NCBI RefSeq assembly: GCF_020177335.1 | Contig: NZ_JAIVMG010000013.1 | Coordinates: 62,001 to 126,000, forward strand | DNA from: Stappia indica | GTDB taxonomy: Bacteria > Pseudomonadota > Alphaproteobacteria > Rhizobiales > Stappiaceae | DNA: 64,000 nt | Direction: 5' to 3' | Shown here: in pieces, positions 1 to 9,135 of the stretch | Position numbering within the stretch: the first letter of the stretch is position 1 | Layout: each line of letters starts with the position of its first letter | The notes under the pieces: model-generated | Databases searched by the model: none | What the model saw: only the letters and a program-made list of their open reading frames with translations | Told to the model about the DNA's origin: nothing | Position numbers and translations under genes: made by a program

Positions 1-314
1 TGTCCGGCGGCGAGCAGCAGATGCTGGCGATTGCCCGGGCGCTGATGGGGCGGCCACGGCTGCTGCTGCTCGACGAGCCGTCGCTGGGGCTTGCGCCCCT
101 GATCGTCAAGCAGATCTTCGATGCGATCGCCGAGTTGAACCGTACCGACGGTCTGACCGTCTTCCTGGTCGAGCAGAACGCCTATCATGCGCTGAAGCTG
201 GCCCATCGCGGCTATGTGATGGTCAATGGCACCATCACCCTGTCGGGGACGGGCAGCGAGCTTCTGTCGCGGGAGGAGGTGAAGGCGGCCTATCTGGAAG
301 GCGGTCGTCACTGA
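1..314 (+). CDS. livF: Branched-chain amino acid ABC transporter ATP-binding protein LivF (C-terminal part)
   Basis: Only the last 104 codons are present; the frame enters at base 3 and the start lies left of the window. The visible part opens on the ABC signature SGGEQQM, then a Walker B strand (LLLLDEPSLGL) and the FLVEQN segment typical of LivF-type ATPases. It would energise uptake of branched-chain or related amino acids at the inner membrane. A small membrane protein and the LivJ-type binding protein follow on the same strand, so this is the tail of a liv operon. Family assignment is secure; the exact substrate is inferred. Confidence 0.9.
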   Translation, partial: SGGEQQMLAIARALMGRPRLLLLDEPSLGLAPLIVKQIFDAIAELNRTDGLTVFLVEQNAYHALKLAHRGYVMVNGTITLSGTGSELLSREEVKAAYLEGGRH

Positions 315-504
315 GGTTCGGGCTCTTGCCCCGCCCGGTGCCCGGGAGGATCCGGCATCGGGCGGGGCACGGCCCTGGAACGCCCGTGTGGGGTTGGCTC
401 AAGCCATGCGCCGGAGCCACCCCGCGGCGGGCGAACACCACTGATCCACGGTCTGGCGAATGCCCGCGCTATCGGCTTCGCCGCGTGATCCTGGGAGGAC
501 GAAG

Positions 505-867
505 ATGGGTTTCCTCTACGATACGAGCCTTGCGGGCTTCATCATTCTCACGTTGGTGCTCGGCAGCATGGCCGCCTGGGCGACGGGGCGGGCCTGCGCC
601 CTGACCTGGCGGCCCTTGCGAACGCTGGTTTGGTTCACCTTTCTGCTGTCGTTGGCGGTGCGGTTCCTCAGCTTTGCGCTCTATGGAGGCACGCTGCTGT
701 CCGTTCAGCACTGGCTGGTGGCTTTCGTGCTGCTGCTGGGGGTGTCGCTGACCGGCTGGCGGGTGACGCGCACCGGGCAGATGACCCAGCAGTATCGCTG
801 GCTTTACGAGAAGACGAGCCCGTTTTCCTGGCGCCTGAAGCCGGGTGCGCGGGACGTGGGGGCCTGA
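505..867 (+). CDS. Small three-helix membrane protein of the liv locus (probably DUF6867 family)
   Basis: A 120-residue protein with three hydrophobic segments (about residues 7-27, 34-55 and 66-85) and a short basic C-terminal tail. The ATG at 505 is preferred over upstream starts because GGGAGGA lies just before it. It sits between livF and the livJ-type binding protein gene, 190 bp after livF. I believe this is the family catalogued as DUF6867, often found in alphaproteobacterial liv loci, but that name is from memory. Function is unknown; its position suggests an accessory role in the transporter. No catalytic motif is visible. Confidence 0.75.
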   Translation: MGFLYDTSLAGFIILTLVLGSMAAWATGRACALTWRPLRTLVWFTFLLSLAVRFLSFALYGGTLLSVQHWLVAFVLLLGVSLTGWRVTRTGQMTQQYRWLYEKTSPFSWRLKPGARDVGA

Positions 868-1072
868 GGGCCCTGTCATTTTCGCGAGGGGCGTTTCGCG
901 CCTTTCGCGGGAAGCTGCCGAAGTGCTCGACTTTGATGGAAAAGGCGATACTCTTTCGGCACATGGCGGAAAAATCCGCCGACTTGCGGGCAAACAGTCC
1001 GCGACCAGAGTGGTCCAGCAACCGGCCCGATGGGGGCCGCGAAATGCATCTGGAGCAAGGGGAGATTATTTT

Positions 1073-2176
1073 ATGAAAAAGGTTCTTCTGGCGAGTGTCG
1101 CCGCCGTTGTCGGCATGGGTGTTTCGAGCGCCGCCTTCGCCGATATCGTCATTGCCACCGCAGGGCCGATGACCGGCCAGTACGCCTCCTTCGGCGCGCA
1201 GATGAAGGCCGGCGCCGAACAGGCGGTTGAGGACATCAACGCCGCCGGCGGCATCAACGGCGAAATGCTGGTTCTGGAAGTGGGCGATGACGCCTGCGAT
1301 CCGAAGCAGGCGGTTGCCGTCGCCAACCAGATGGTCGGCAAGAACGTGGCGCTGGTTGCAGGCCATTTCTGCTCCGGCTCGTCGATCCCGGCCAGCCAGG
1401 TCTATGCGGAAGAGGGGATCATCCAGATCTCGCCGGCCTCGACCAATCCGAAGTTCACCGACGAGCGTCCCGGTCCGGGCGTGTTCCGCGTATGCGGCCG
1501 TGACGATCAGCAGGGCCAGGTCGCCGGTGCCTTCCTTGCCAAGAATTTCGCCGACAAGAACATTGCGGTGATCCACGACAAGACCGCCTATGGCAAGGGT
1601 CTTGCCGACGAAACCAAGAAGTACATGAACGAAGCCGGCAAGAAGGAGACCCTCTACGAGGCCTACACCGCCGGTGAAAAGGACTATACCGCGCTGGTGT
1701 CCAAGCTCAAGTCGGAGAACATTGGCGTTCTTTATGTGGGCGGCTATCATACCGAGGCCGGCCTCATCAAGCGTCAGATGGCCGAACAGGGCATGGACAC
1801 GATCCTCGTCTCGGGCGATGCGCTGGTGACCGACGAATACTGGTCGATCACCGGTGATGTCGGCTCCGGCACGCTGATGACCTTCTCGCCGGATCCGCGC
1901 AAGAACGAGATCGCTGCTCCGGTGGTGAAGGCGCTTGAGGCCGCCGGCCGGACCGCCGAGGGCTATTCGCTCTACACCTACGCGGCGATCCAGGCCTGGG
2001 CCGATGCGGTGCGTGCCGCCGGCTCGACCGACTATGACGCGGTGACCGAGAAGCTGAACGACGGCGAATTCGCCACGGTGCTCGGCAGCCTGTCCTTCGA
2101 CGACAAGGGCGACGTGACCCTGCCCGGTTACGTGTTCTACGAGTGGAAGGACGGCAACTACGACTACCTGAAGTAA
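1073..2176 (+). CDS. livJ: Branched-chain amino acid ABC transporter substrate-binding protein
   Basis: A 367-residue periplasmic binding protein (peripla_BP_6 / Leu-Ile-Val type). A clear signal peptide starts MKKVLLASVAAVVG and is probably cleaved after SSAAFA; the mature protein begins DIVIATAGPMTGQYASFG, as in LivJ/LivK. ATG 1073 is chosen because it opens the signal peptide and follows AAGGGGAG; the open frame extends further upstream without a plausible leader. It delivers substrate to the Liv permease energised by LivF. A strong intrinsic terminator follows, closing the operon. The ligand cannot be read from sequence. Confidence 0.93.
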   Translation: MKKVLLASVAAVVGMGVSSAAFADIVIATAGPMTGQYASFGAQMKAGAEQAVEDINAAGGINGEMLVLEVGDDACDPKQAVAVANQMVGKNVALVAGHFCSGSSIPASQVYAEEGIIQISPASTNPKFTDERPGPGVFRVCGRDDQQGQVAGAFLAKNFADKNIAVIHDKTAYGKGLADETKKYMNEAGKKETLYEAYTAGEKDYTALVSKLKSENIGVLYVGGYHTEAGLIKRQMAEQGMDTILVSGDALVTDEYWSITGDVGSGTLMTFSPDPRKNEIAAPVVKALEAAGRTAEGYSLYTYAAIQAWADAVRAAGSTDYDAVTEKLNDGEFATVLGSLSFDDKGDVTLPGYVFYEWKDGNYDYLK

Positions 2177-2213
2177 GACTGTCATCCGGGGCCGATACCG
2201 CCCGGGATCGCGA

Positions 2214-2244
2214 AGCCCCGTCCGGTTCTCCGGGCGGGGTTTTT
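2214..2244 (+). terminator. Intrinsic terminator after livJ
   Basis: A GC-rich stem (GCCCCGTCCGG pairing with CCGGGCGGGGT, allowing G-U pairs) with a 4-base loop is followed at once by a run of T, about 40 bp after the livJ stop codon. Confidence 0.85.
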
Positions 2245-2365
2245 GCATGTCCGGAGGCTCGTGGCAGCGCGCTTGATAACCTTAACAAGAGATTTCACGA
2301 ATCGTTTGTACTGCCGGTCTGCGCTTTCCCGTAAACTCTTTGTCAAGGATAAGCGGGGTGTCGTC

Positions 2366-2884
2366 ATGCACAAGGTTATCTGGGGCTTGGTGGCGATCTA
2401 CGTGGTGATCGGCGTCATCTTGTGGACCGGTGCGGCCAGCGCCGCGCCGGATCTGGTGGCCTTTCGCGATGCCCGGTTCGCGCCCGGGACCATTGTCGTT
2501 CACAACAGCGAGCGGCGGCTCTATCTGGTGCAGCGCGGCGGTACGGCCCTGCGCTACCCGGTCGCGGTCGGCAAGCGCGGCAAGGTCTGGCGGGGCCGGA
2601 CCTATATCAAGGGGATGCATGTGCGCCCGGCCTGGTCGCCGCCGGCGGAGGTCAAGCGCGACCTGCCGCATCTGCCCGCCGTCATCCCCGGCGGGGCCCG
2701 CAACAATCCGATGGGCGTGGCGGCGATGACGCTGGCGGGCGGCGAATATGCGATCCACGGCACCAACCGACCGGGGCTGATCGGGCGGGCGGTGTCCTAT
2801 GGCTGTATCCGCATGAACAACGCCGATATCGCCGATCTGTTCCGCCGGGTCGGCGTGCGCACGCCCGTGGTCGCCGTCAACTGA
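2366..2884 (+). CDS. L,D-transpeptidase (YkuD family), membrane-anchored or exported
   Basis: A 172-residue YkuD-family enzyme that would form or edit 3-3 cross-links, or attach proteins to peptidoglycan, in the periplasm. An N-terminal hydrophobic segment (residues 4-26, ending GAASA) acts as signal or anchor. The catalytic signature is present: HGTN at 131-134 and SYGCIR around Cys147. ATG 2366 starts the signal segment. It is monocistronic, with a terminator on the left and about 210 bp before the next gene. A second, longer L,D-transpeptidase is encoded at 31.7-32.4 kb. Confidence 0.9.
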   Translation: MHKVIWGLVAIYVVIGVILWTGAASAAPDLVAFRDARFAPGTIVVHNSERRLYLVQRGGTALRYPVAVGKRGKVWRGRTYIKGMHVRPAWSPPAEVKRDLPHLPAVIPGGARNNPMGVAAMTLAGGEYAIHGTNRPGLIGRAVSYGCIRMNNADIADLFRRVGVRTPVVAVN

Positions 2885-3045
2885 CGCCGATGATTTGCCA
2901 GTCTTTTCAGCTGACGCCGCCGTTGCCGTGTTGACGGCGGCGGCGGGTTTTCGTCAGGCGCGAAGGGCGTCCTTCCGCCGGACACCTGCAGGCCGGTGCG
3001 GCTCTGAGGGGGCGCCGTACCAGTTTGCGGGTTTTTCCGGATTTA

Positions 3046-3073
3046 TTGAATTCAAGAATTCGAATATTATAAA
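3046..3073 (+). promoter_or_regulatory. Promoter of the YeeE/YedE pair with a BigR/SqrR-like operator
   Basis: A -35-like TTGAAT (3046-3051) and a -10-like TATAAA (3068-3073) are 16 bp apart, in an AT-rich island unlike the surrounding sequence. Between them lies ATTC-N8-GAAT (3050-3065), the pattern I recall for the persulfide-responsive repressor SqrR and its BigR relatives. A repressor there would block RNA polymerase directly. The promoter and operator are visible; the regulator's identity is inferred. Confidence 0.5.
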
Positions 3074-3098
3074 ATTATAAAAAACATAGGAGCCTGTC

Positions 3099-3614
3099 AT
3101 GCTGTCGCTCTCCAAGAGACATTGGTCGCCCTATGTGGCGGGCATTGTGATCGGTTTGCTGCAAATTCCCGCCTTCCTCCTGGTCGATACGGCCCTTGGC
3201 GCTTCGTCCTCCTTTGTCACCGCCGGGGCTTGGGTCGCGAGCCTGTTCGATGCCGGGGTCAGCGATATCGCCTATTTCGCCAAGTACATGAGTGCCGACA
3301 AATACATCTGGCAATCGGCGCTGGTGATCGGCATCGCCCTTGGGGCGTGGCTGTCGGCCCGGGCGTCGAGCAGCCGGCGGGCCACGTTTTCTCCCGCCTG
3401 GACCCGGCTCACCGGCGTGACCTCGCTGGGGTCGCGTTTGGCGTTGGGCTTTGTCGGCGGCTTCGTCCTGCTTCTGGGCGCACGGATCGCCGGTGGCTGC
3501 ACGTCCGGTCACGGCATTTCCGGTATGGCGCAACTGGCGGTCGGCTCGACCGTCGCGGTTGCGGCGATGTTCGCGGGCGGCATTCTCACAGCCGCCTTGA
3601 TGAAGAAGATCTGA
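3099..3614 (+). CDS. YeeE/YedE family transporter, N-terminal-half protein
   Basis: A 171-residue integral membrane protein of the YeeE/YedE (sulf_transp) family, which includes the thiosulfate transporter TsuA. It has four or five hydrophobic segments and the family signature GGCTSGHGISG with Cys134, a residue type that in TsuA lines the thiosulfate path. It covers only half of a full-length TsuA; the next gene supplies the other half. ATG 3099 follows TAGGAG at good spacing. It probably imports a reduced sulfur species. The upstream BigR/SqrR-like operator supports a sulfide or persulfide response. Confidence 0.85.
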   Translation: MLSLSKRHWSPYVAGIVIGLLQIPAFLLVDTALGASSSFVTAGAWVASLFDAGVSDIAYFAKYMSADKYIWQSALVIGIALGAWLSARASSSRRATFSPAWTRLTGVTSLGSRLALGFVGGFVLLLGARIAGGCTSGHGISGMAQLAVGSTVAVAAMFAGGILTAALMKKI

Positions 3615-3626
3615 GGAGGCACCAGC

Positions 3627-4244
3627 ATGTCGATATTCTGGCTCGTGTTGCTCGGCCTCGCCATGGGGGCCGTTTTCGGGGTCGCGCTGGAGAAAAGCCG
3701 GGTGATGGAACCGGGCGTCCTTGTTGGCCAGTTTCAGTTCCGCAACTTCACCATGCTGAAGATGTTCCTCGCCGCGACCATTACCGGTCTGATCGCACTT
3801 GCGGTGCTGAATGGCCTCTTCGGCGTTGCCCTGCATCCGAAGTCTTTCGCGCTCGGTCCGGTGCTGATCGGCGGGCTGATCCTTGGCGTGGGCATCGCGC
3901 TTGCCGGCGCCTGTCCGGGCACGGCACTGGCGCAGGCCGGGGCCGGCTATCGCGACGCCTATGCGGTGATCGCCGGCGGTATCGCCGGGGCGATCTTCTA
4001 CGGCTACAACATCGACTGGATCGGTGCGGCCCTGTCGTTCGGCAGCTACGGCAAGATCACCTTCGCCGACCTTCTGCCGTTGCCGTTCTGGGGGCTGGCC
4101 CTGATCCTTGCGGCAATGCTCGCGGCCTTCCTGGTGGTGCTGGAGCGGCTCGTGCCGTGGCAGGCGGATATGGACAAGGCGGAGGCGCTTCTGGAGCATG
4201 ATGCCGTGCCGGCAGGGCGCGGCTATTCGGCCCCAGCGGAGTAA
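3627..4244 (+). CDS. YeeE/YedE family transporter, C-terminal-half protein
   Basis: A 205-residue membrane protein, 12 bp after its partner and preceded by GAGGAG. It carries SRVMEPGVLVGQ near residue 25 and the second cysteine signature LAGACPGTAL with Cys96. Five or so hydrophobic segments are visible, followed by a soluble tail of about 35 residues. Together with the preceding gene it makes a two-subunit version of a single-chain TsuA/YeeE transporter. A terminator follows the gene. The pair form of the family is known; the substrate (thiosulfate, sulfide or related) is inferred. Confidence 0.85.
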   Translation: MSIFWLVLLGLAMGAVFGVALEKSRVMEPGVLVGQFQFRNFTMLKMFLAATITGLIALAVLNGLFGVALHPKSFALGPVLIGGLILGVGIALAGACPGTALAQAGAGYRDAYAVIAGGIAGAIFYGYNIDWIGAALSFGSYGKITFADLLPLPFWGLALILAAMLAAFLVVLERLVPWQADMDKAEALLEHDAVPAGRGYSAPAE

Positions 4245-4277
4245 CGCCGGCAAAATTGCCGCCTTCGCTAACCTGAG

Positions 4278-4323
4278 AATCCCTTTCCTCCTCCTTGATC
4301 CAACGGGGAGGGAAGGGATTTTT
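4278..4323 (+). terminator. Intrinsic terminator after the YeeE/YedE pair
   Basis: AATCCCTT pairs with AAGGGATT, extended by an inner CCTCC/GGAGG stem, and is followed by TTTTT. It starts about 35 bp after the stop codon. Confidence 0.75.
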
Positions 4324-4424
4324 CGTGTCCGGGGTCAACTGTCGTCGGGCTTGTCGTGGCGGGGGCAAGGCGGCATTCTCGTGCCCTCGGTTTTCGTAAG
4401 GAGCACCTGACGGGAGACAACTTG

Positions 4425-4817
4425 ATGCTTGGCGCGCTGACCGTGATCCTGTGTTGCCAGCTTGCCGGCGAAATGCTGGTGGCGGGCACCGGCCTGCCGG
4501 TGCCCGGGCCGGTGGTCGGCATGGTGCTTCTGTTCGCCGGGCTGGTGCTGCGCGGCGGCATTCCCGTGGCGCTTGCCGGCGTGGGCGATGCGTTGCTCGG
4601 CCACCTGGCGCTGTTGTTCGTGCCCGCCGGCGTCGGGGTTGTCCTGCACATCGGCCTGCTGGGGCGGGAGGGGGCGGCGCTGTCCGTGTCGTTGCTCATC
4701 AGCACCTTGCTCACTATTGCCGTTACCGCCGGGATCATGCGCCTGTGCCTGCGCGGGGACGGCGACGGCATGAGGCAACCGGGCGAGGCCACCAAGCCCT
4801 CCGAGGCCGGCCAATGA
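4425..4817 (+). CDS. lrgA: LrgA/CidA family membrane protein
   Basis: A 130-residue CidA/LrgA-family protein with four hydrophobic segments and the family pattern GLPVPGPVVGMVLLF near residues 22-37. ATG 4425 follows CGGGAGAC; longer reading of the same frame has no plausible leader. These holin-like proteins act with LrgB in murein hydrolase control or, as shown in some bacteria, pyruvate or glycolate uptake. The stop overlaps the lrgB start (ATGA), so the two are translationally coupled. The last 25 residues are polar. Confidence 0.88.
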   Translation: MLGALTVILCCQLAGEMLVAGTGLPVPGPVVGMVLLFAGLVLRGGIPVALAGVGDALLGHLALLFVPAGVGVVLHIGLLGREGAALSVSLLISTLLTIAVTAGIMRLCLRGDGDGMRQPGEATKPSEAGQ

Positions 4818-5539
4818 CTGATCCGCTCGCCGAAATCTGGGTTTATCTGTCCGCCAGCCCACTGGCGGCGCTGACGCTGACCCTTGTCGCCTATCAGGCC
4901 GGGCTGGCTCTTTCCCGTCGCCTTGGCGGCCATCCGCTGGCCAATCCGGTGCTGATCGCGGTGGCGCTGATCAGCGGGCTGCTGCTGGTGAGTGGCACCG
5001 ACTACGCGGTTTATTTCGACGGGGCGCAGTTCGTGCATTTCCTGCTCGGGCCGGCCACCGTGGCGCTGGCGCTGCCGCTTTACCGACAGCTCGCCACCGT
5101 GCGCCGCTCGGCGCTGGCGATTGGCGTCAGCCTCATCGCCGGCTCGCTGTGCGCTATTCTTTCGGCGGTCGGCATCGCCTGGGCGATGGGGGCGGGGGCG
5201 CAGACCCTTGCCTCGCTCGCGCCGAAGTCGGTAACGGCGCCGGTCGCCATGGGCATTGCCGAGGCGCTGGGCGGCCTGCCGTCGCTGACCGCCGTTCTGG
5301 TGATCCTGACAGGTATCCTCGGCGCGGCGCTGGGGCCGCCGCTGCTCGATCTTCTGCGGGTGCGCGATTGGCGGGCGCGCGGCTTTGCCATCGGCGTTGC
5401 CGCCCATGGTATCGGCACGGCGCGGGCGCTGCAGGTCAACGAGACCGCCGGCGCCTTCGCCGGGCTGGCGATGGGGCTGAACGCCATCGCCACTGCGATC
5501 TTGCTGCCGCTTCTGTGGCAGCTCTTCGTGTCGCTGTAG
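4814..5539 (+). CDS. lrgB: LrgB family protein
   Basis: A 241-residue polytopic membrane protein of the LrgB/YohK family. Recognisable segments are LGGHPLANPVL (about residue 35), FLLGPATVALALPLY, LAPKSVTAPVAMGIAE and AAHGIGTARAL. The start ATG at 4814 overlaps the lrgA stop. The function is shared with LrgA: an inner-membrane complex affecting autolysis or three-carbon acid transport. The gene ends 29 bp from the oppositely oriented VWA gene, and no clear terminator was seen in that gap. Confidence 0.9.
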   Translation: MTDPLAEIWVYLSASPLAALTLTLVAYQAGLALSRRLGGHPLANPVLIAVALISGLLLVSGTDYAVYFDGAQFVHFLLGPATVALALPLYRQLATVRRSALAIGVSLIAGSLCAILSAVGIAWAMGAGAQTLASLAPKSVTAPVAMGIAEALGGLPSLTAVLVILTGILGAALGPPLLDLLRVRDWRARGFAIGVAAHGIGTARALQVNETAGAFAGLAMGLNAIATAILLPLLWQLFVSL

Positions 5540-5568
5540 CGCCTTCGCCGGCTTTCTGGCGCGAAAGG

Positions 5569-6840
5569 TCAGGCGCGGGCGCGTTCCGCTCGGTCGGCGG
5601 CGCGCAGCCAGGCGCGCGGATCGGTGCTCTCGCCGCCATTGCCGCTCTCCCCGCCGAGCGCCCGGCAAAGGTCGGCCACCGCATCGAGCGAATGCACCGC
5701 CCGGAATTCGTCCACATGCGGCAGCATCGCTCGCACGCCCTTGGCGCGGGCCTCGAAACCGTCGAAGCGCAGCAGCGGGTTGAGCCAGATCAGCCGCCGG
5801 CAGGAGCGGTGCAGCCGGTCCATCTCCCGGGCCAGATCCTCATCCGTGTCCCGCTCCAGCCCGTCGGTGACGAGCAGCACCAATGGGCCGCCGGACAGCA
5901 CCCGGCGGGACCAGTGCTTGTTGAAATCGGCGAGCGCCGTGGCGATGCGGGTGCCACCGGACCAGTCCTCCACCCCTTGCGAACAGGCGATCAGCGCCTC
6001 GTCCGGATCCTTCATGCGCAGCTGCCGGGTGACATTGGTCAGCCGCGTGCCGAACAGGAAGGTGTGGACGTTGCGCCGCTCCTCGGTCAGCGCATGGAGG
6101 AAATGCAGGAGGATGCGGGTGTACTGGCTCATGGAGCCGGAAATGTCGCACAGGGCGACGATCGGCGGGCGCCGCGTGTCGGGCCGCCGGTGCTTTAGCG
6201 CGATCATGGCGCCGCCGGTGCGCAAGGTGGCGCGCAGGGTGCTGCGCGGGTCGATGCGGCCACGGGCCGCGGCCACCAGCCGGCGCTGGCGGATCTTCTC
6301 GATCGGCATCACCATGCGCCGAAGCTCAGCTTGCGCGGCGCGGATCTCCTGCGCGTTCATCTGCGCGAAGTCCTTGCGCTGCAACAGCTCGCGGCCGGAA
6401 ACGGTGAACCGGGCGTCGACCTCCAGCTCTTCCTTCTCGCTCTGGGATTGCCGGTCCCGGGTGGCCTGGAACGCCTGCGCGACCCTCGTTTGCCCGGCTT
6501 TCGGCTTGTCCGGCTCAGTGCGTGGCGGCGCCACGGGCGAGAGGATCGACAAGAGCTTTTCCACGAGCCCGCGGGACTTCCAGTAAATGCGGAAGGCCTC
6601 GTCGAAGATCACCCGGTGGTCGTGCTTGCGCACGAACACCGCATGCAGCGTCCAGTAGAGGTCCTCCCGGCTGCGGATGCCGGCAAGCTCGACCGCGCGC
6701 ACCGCATCGACGACGCTGGCCGGCCCGACCGGCATGCCGGCCTTGCGCAGGGTGCGGGCGAAATGGACGATGTTGTCGGCGATCCGTCCGTCATGGGAGG
6801 GGGCGGCGCTGTCAGGCGGGGGGCTGTCGAGTGGGGGCAT
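5569..6840 (-). CDS. VWA-domain protein, CoxE-like
   Basis: A 423-residue protein matching the CoxE-like VWA family. Residues 18-100 are a helical N-terminal region. The C-terminal von Willebrand A domain carries the MIDAS motif DISGS at 232-236 and a later TDGLERDTDED segment. ATG 6840 is taken because it begins 5 bp after the upstream MoxR gene stop; the frame stays open further upstream inside that gene. MoxR/VWA pairs act as chaperones that remodel or load metal enzymes (CoxD/CoxE for CO dehydrogenase). No metalloenzyme target lies nearby. Confidence 0.88.
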   Translation of the reverse strand: MPPLDSPPPDSAAPSHDGRIADNIVHFARTLRKAGMPVGPASVVDAVRAVELAGIRSREDLYWTLHAVFVRKHDHRVIFDEAFRIYWKSRGLVEKLLSILSPVAPPRTEPDKPKAGQTRVAQAFQATRDRQSQSEKEELEVDARFTVSGRELLQRKDFAQMNAQEIRAAQAELRRMVMPIEKIRQRRLVAAARGRIDPRSTLRATLRTGGAMIALKHRRPDTRRPPIVALCDISGSMSQYTRILLHFLHALTEERRNVHTFLFGTRLTNVTRQLRMKDPDEALIACSQGVEDWSGGTRIATALADFNKHWSRRVLSGGPLVLLVTDGLERDTDEDLAREMDRLHRSCRRLIWLNPLLRFDGFEARAKGVRAMLPHVDEFRAVHSLDAVADLCRALGGESGNGGESTDPRAWLRAADRAERARA

Positions 6841-6845
6841 CGCCG

Positions 6846-7778
<933 letters not shown>

Positions 7779-7953
7779 CTGACCTCCCGAATGCTGGTTG
7801 GGGTCCGCACCCTTTGAGCGACAGGGTGCCATCTTGCGCGTTTCCCGGATCATAAAGGCCTTTTGCCGGAATTGGCAGGGTACAGGGCAACAGGGTGTGC
7901 CGCGATCCTCCCCGGTCACGATCAAGTGTTCGGCAGGCTGTCGTGGCTGTCCT

Positions 7954-7969
7954 TTAACGTCTCGTTAAC
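7954..7969. promoter_or_regulatory. Perfect CtrA box between moxR and usg
   Basis: The sequence reads TTAA-CGTCTCG-TTAAC, an exact match to the CtrA consensus TTAA-N7-TTAAC. It lies 74 bp before the usg start and 176 bp before the moxR start, a suitable position for control of either divergent promoter. Confidence 0.6.
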
Positions 7970-8042
7970 CATATTCTCTAGAGACTGAAACTCGGGAACG
8001 ATGAACGGTCCCGGGGGTGGGGAAACCTTAGGAGGTTCGGTC

Positions 8043-8312
8043 ATGAAGACTTCGGACTTTTCCCGTCAACTGGATGGATACGGGCTGCTGACGGCGCAGA
8101 TCCTCTATCATATGCCCGACCATCCGGACCTGTTGCAGAGCTTTCTCTGGCAGACCTTCGACAAGGCGCCCAGATTTCCCGAGTTGAGCCGCTTCCTGCG
8201 TTTCTGGCAGCGCGATCTCGACGGCAAGCTGCATTCGGTGATGGTGGCGCATCGGGACCTGATCGGCCCGACCGACTGGCGTCTGCTCGACGCGGAATTT
8301 CCGATCCACTGA
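8043..8312 (+). CDS. usg: Usg family protein
   Basis: An 89-residue soluble protein of the Usg family, named for its position upstream of trpF in rhizobia. Recognisable features are LDGYGLLTAQILYHMPDHP near residues 10-28, a WQTFD segment and a conserved C-terminal FWQRDLDGKLHSV region. ATG 8043 follows a strong AGGAGG. The function is unknown. A perfect CtrA box lies 74 bp upstream. The gene ends 7 bp from the convergent methyltransferase gene. Confidence 0.85.
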   Translation: MKTSDFSRQLDGYGLLTAQILYHMPDHPDLLQSFLWQTFDKAPRFPELSRFLRFWQRDLDGKLHSVMVAHRDLIGPTDWRLLDAEFPIH

Positions 8313-8319
8313 CCGGACC

Positions 8320-9135
8320 CTAGCGCGGCGGCAGGGTGAGGCCAGCGCCGTCGCGCATCACCGCACGGGCCTCGCGCGTGAAGTCGGAGCCCGAGCCTTC
8401 GTGCAGCACGAAGCCGGGCAGCAGGCGCAAGGGGGCGCGGCTGGCGCGGATCGCGCGGATCAGGATCCGGGTGGCCGCGGCCTCCGGGCGTGGGCGCAAG
8501 GGGATGACGTCGATGGCGCCAAAGCGGCCCGGCAGCACCTCAAGCAGCTCGCCAAGGCCATCGGCACGGAAGATGACGGTCAGGCTGCCGCCTTCCTTGA
8601 GGATGTCGGTCGCCACCCGGGCCCAGGGCTCCAGCCCTTCGGCCTCCAGCACATGAGCCCCGGCCCGGGCGCTTGCCGGCGAGGCGCGAAAACGTCCACC
8701 CGTGTAGTAGGGCGGGTTCATCACCACGTGATCGGCAAGCGAGGGCGTCAGGCCGGCGGCGTGCCGCTCCCGTCCCCTGGCGGTGACATCCGCTTCCAGC
8801 AGGGTCGTTCGCCCGGCAAAGGCCGCGTTTTCCGGGAGGTCGAGCGCCTCGCGGGCGAGGGCCAGCGCCTGCCGGTCGCGGTCGACCAGCGTGACCCTGA
8901 CGTCCGGCAACCGTGCGGCGAGACAGAAGCCGGCTGTTCCCACGCCGGAGCCCAGGTCCACCACATGGCCTTTCGTTGTCGCCGGCACGGCGGCGGCAAG
9001 ATAGACCGCATCGAGGCCGGCCCGGTGAAAGCCCTTGGCCGGTTGCAGGATCTGCACCTGTCCGCCGAGAAAGGCATCCTTTGTGATGTTTCGGGCGGCG
9101 AGCGGTGCGGGCTCGCTCTCGCTGGCGGCGCTCAT
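8320..9135 (-). CDS. TrmN6-like SAM-dependent methyltransferase
   Basis: A 271-residue class I methyltransferase resembling tRNA1(Val) adenine-N6 methyltransferase TrmN6. Motif I VVDLGSGVGTAG is near residues 58-69, and the catalytic NPPYY of adenine-N6 methyltransferases is near 139-143. An N-terminal region (AFLGGQVQILQPAKGFHRAG) matches the family substrate-binding start. It probably modifies tRNA or another nucleic acid. Its first 4 bp overlap the end of the upstream DUF2007 gene, so the two are coupled. The exact substrate is not certain. Confidence 0.82.
   Translation of the reverse strand: MSAASESEPAPLAARNITKDAFLGGQVQILQPAKGFHRAGLDAVYLAAAVPATTKGHVVDLGSGVGTAGFCLAARLPDVRVTLVDRDRQALALAREALDLPENAAFAGRTTLLEADVTARGRERHAAGLTPSLADHVVMNPPYYTGGRFRASPASARAGAHVLEAEGLEPWARVATDILKEGGSLTVIFRADGLGELLEVLPGRFGAIDVIPLRPRPEAAATRILIRAIRASRAPLRLLPGFVLHEGSGSDFTREARAVMRDGAGLTLPPR

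Noticed and set aside
668-2248. 526-codon minus-strand frame across the livJ region
   Set aside because: It opposes a clear signal-peptide binding protein; composition is typical of antisense frames.
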